Source: Candidatus Hydrogenedentota bacterium
Lineage (GTDB): Bacteria; Hydrogenedentota; Hydrogenedentia; Hydrogenedentales; SLHB01
Assembly: GCA_003552765.1 (NCBI GenBank)
Contig: PUOI01000123.1
Span: 1-5,546 of the forward strand
Direction: 5' to 3'
Length of the DNA: 5,546 nucleotides
The translations under genes were made by a program, and so were the position numbers. Below are positions 4,571 through 5,546 of the stretch, piece after piece (position 1 is the stretch's first letter; every line of letters begins with the position of its first letter). The notes below the pieces were generated by a model, which was given only the letters and a program-made list of their open reading frames with translations, made no database searches and was not told the DNA's origin.

Positions 4571-5546
4571 CTAATCGTTGATTTGAGGCGCCTCGATGCG
4601 GGGGGGCGCCATCGGGGCGATGTCCGGGCGGTCATACAAGTACTGGAACATCAGGTAATCCACCAGCTCGTCATACCCTTGCGCCGTGTCTTCCAAGCAT
4701 TGTCTCGTGTAGTCCGTGAGCCACGCCTCCGCGCTTTCGCGTCCCTCGTCCTCTAAAACCCGCAGGGCCTTCTCGTCCACGTCCGCCTGTCTTGCGAGGA
4801 ACGCCTCCTCGGCGGATTCGATGACGTCCCGAACGTCCCCGATGGCTTCTTGATAGTTCAGGTTCGTCACCAGGTTGGAGACCAAGCGGTAGTTCCAGTG
4901 GACCTGGCCGCGGTTGATCGCGTCGAAATCCGCCGGGCCGTCCCATGACGCGGGCAAGGCGTTGGCGCCAGCGTAAATCGGCGCGAATCCGCTGCTGTAC
5001 GCCGGGCCAGGGGCCAGCCACATCACGTTTCCAATGGGATCGGGCGACCAGCTCCGAAGCTGAGCGGTTAACAGGTAGTTGGTCGTGGGCGTCGCGATGG
5101 CGCGTTCCGGTTCGACGTCCACCAGCTCGAAGAGTTCCGATGGTCCCCAAGGGCGGGCGAGGGGACTCTTCTCGCCGTTGACTTGAAAGCCCTCGGCTTC
5201 GGTCACATCGTATTCCGTGCCCTCATACCCATCTCGCATCATGGCGAAAAGCTGCTCCATGGTAATGGGTTCATCGGGCGTGACGGAAAATGGATACGCG
5301 TCCGGCACGGGATCCACGGGGTCCTCCAAATCCAGCGAGGGGGCGGCCAGGGTCAACACGCGCCATTCGCGCATGGAGTTGCCGCGGCCGCCCGGATCGC
5401 CGTAGACGCGGCTCCAGTTAAAAAATTCGCCCTCCTCCCAAAAATCGAGGCGCTCGGCTAGGGAGTGGATGTTTGGCGAGGCCATGAACTCGTCCTCGTT
5501 GTCCAGGTCCACCTCGCCGATGCGGCTGCGGTTGGCGCTTAGGCCC
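4571..5546 (-). CDS. Peptidase family C69 (PepD-like dipeptidase), C-terminal part, cut by window edge
   Basis: The frame enters from the right edge and gives 324 residues ending at TAG 4571-4573; a GTG at 5512 is internal, not the start, because family sequence continues upstream of it (GLSANRSRIGE). C69 enzymes are Ntn-hydrolases that cleave dipeptides with an N-terminal cysteine exposed by processing; that cysteine lies outside the window. Family landmarks in the visible fragment are SANRSRIG (3-10), SPNIHSLAERLDFW (about 23-36), REWRVLTLAAPSL (59-71), AYPFSV (83-88), MMRDGYEGTEYDVT (102-115), ATPTTNYLLTAQLRSW (151-166) and VMWLAPGPAYSSGFAPIYAG (174-193). A helical, acidic C-terminal region of about 110 residues follows. 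The end looks complete. Whether it has a signal peptide cannot be seen. The exbD-like gene lies 119 bases downstream with its own promoter. Dipeptidase activity is inferred from family membership only. Confidence 0.85.
   Translation of the reverse strand, partial: GLSANRSRIGEVDLDNEDEFMASPNIHSLAERLDFWEEGEFFNWSRVYGDPGGRGNSMREWRVLTLAAPSLDLEDPVDPVPDAYPFSVTPDEPITMEQLFAMMRDGYEGTEYDVTEAEGFQVNGEKSPLARPWGPSELFELVDVEPERAIATPTTNYLLTAQLRSWSPDPIGNVMWLAPGPAYSSGFAPIYAGANALPASWDGPADFDAINRGQVHWNYRLVSNLVTNLNYQEAIGDVRDVIESAEEAFLARQADVDEKALRVLEDEGRESAEAWLTDYTRQCLEDTAQGYDELVDYLMFQYLYDRPDIAPMAPPRIEAPQIND

Noticed and set aside
3841..4581. Plus-strand open frame of 246 codons across the TPR gene end and the exbD-like gene
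   Set aside because: It is Arg/Ser/Pro-rich out-of-frame translation that crosses two well-supported genes and a promoter.
1..5546. CRISPR arrays, tRNA/rRNA genes, insertion sequences, integrase or attachment sites
   Set aside because: I looked for spaced repeats, cloverleaf-like segments, terminal inverted repeats and transposase motifs and saw none.

Overview
The window is a GC-rich, tightly packed piece of bacterial chromosome. It suggests a Gram-negative organism: there is an ExbD/TolR-type energy-transduction protein, an exported protein with a Sec signal peptide, and a C69-family dipeptidase. The PurF is the pro-peptide/iron-sulfur type and the PurC is the roughly 300-residue, ADE1-like type. 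This combination would fit a member of the PVC/Hydrogenedentota neighbourhood, but that is an impression from style and not a demonstrated placement. Nothing here (integrase, IS element, CRISPR, toxin, phage gene) marks a mobile or defence island.

Layout, left to right. (1) Positions 1-134, minus strand: start of an exported protein whose body lies off the left edge. (2) 135-456: a gene-free stretch with a strong intrinsic terminator for the minus strand at 299-326. (3) 457-1896, minus: purF. (4) 1897-2097: a purF leader with a good extended -10 element and two predicted hairpins in front of the ribosome binding site. (5) 2098-2991, minus: purC. (6) 2992-3295: divergent intergenic region with a near-consensus sigma70-type promoter for purC and an odd translation-start region for the gene on the other side. 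(7) 3296-4021, plus: a three-helix membrane protein with TPR repeats. (8) 4026-4451, minus: a stand-alone exbD-like gene with its own promoter, whose stop codon lies 4 bases from that of the TPR gene. (9) 4571-5546, minus: C-terminal two thirds of a peptidase C69 gene that runs off the right edge.

How the genes work together: purC and purF are steps of the same pathway (de novo IMP synthesis). They lie in tandem and are probably read from the purC promoter, with purF perhaps also having its own. The TPR membrane protein and ExbD are both inner-membrane proteins, but they face each other convergently and are not an operon. The C69 peptidase and the exported protein are unrelated to these as far as the sequence shows.

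I see mostly ordinary housekeeping and membrane genes. The points most worth a second look are the ambiguous start of the TPR gene (a 2-base slip would fuse it to an upstream ATG), the structured purF leader, the orphan ExbD and the convergent genes with almost no space between them. I did not find convincing evidence of a new biological system.
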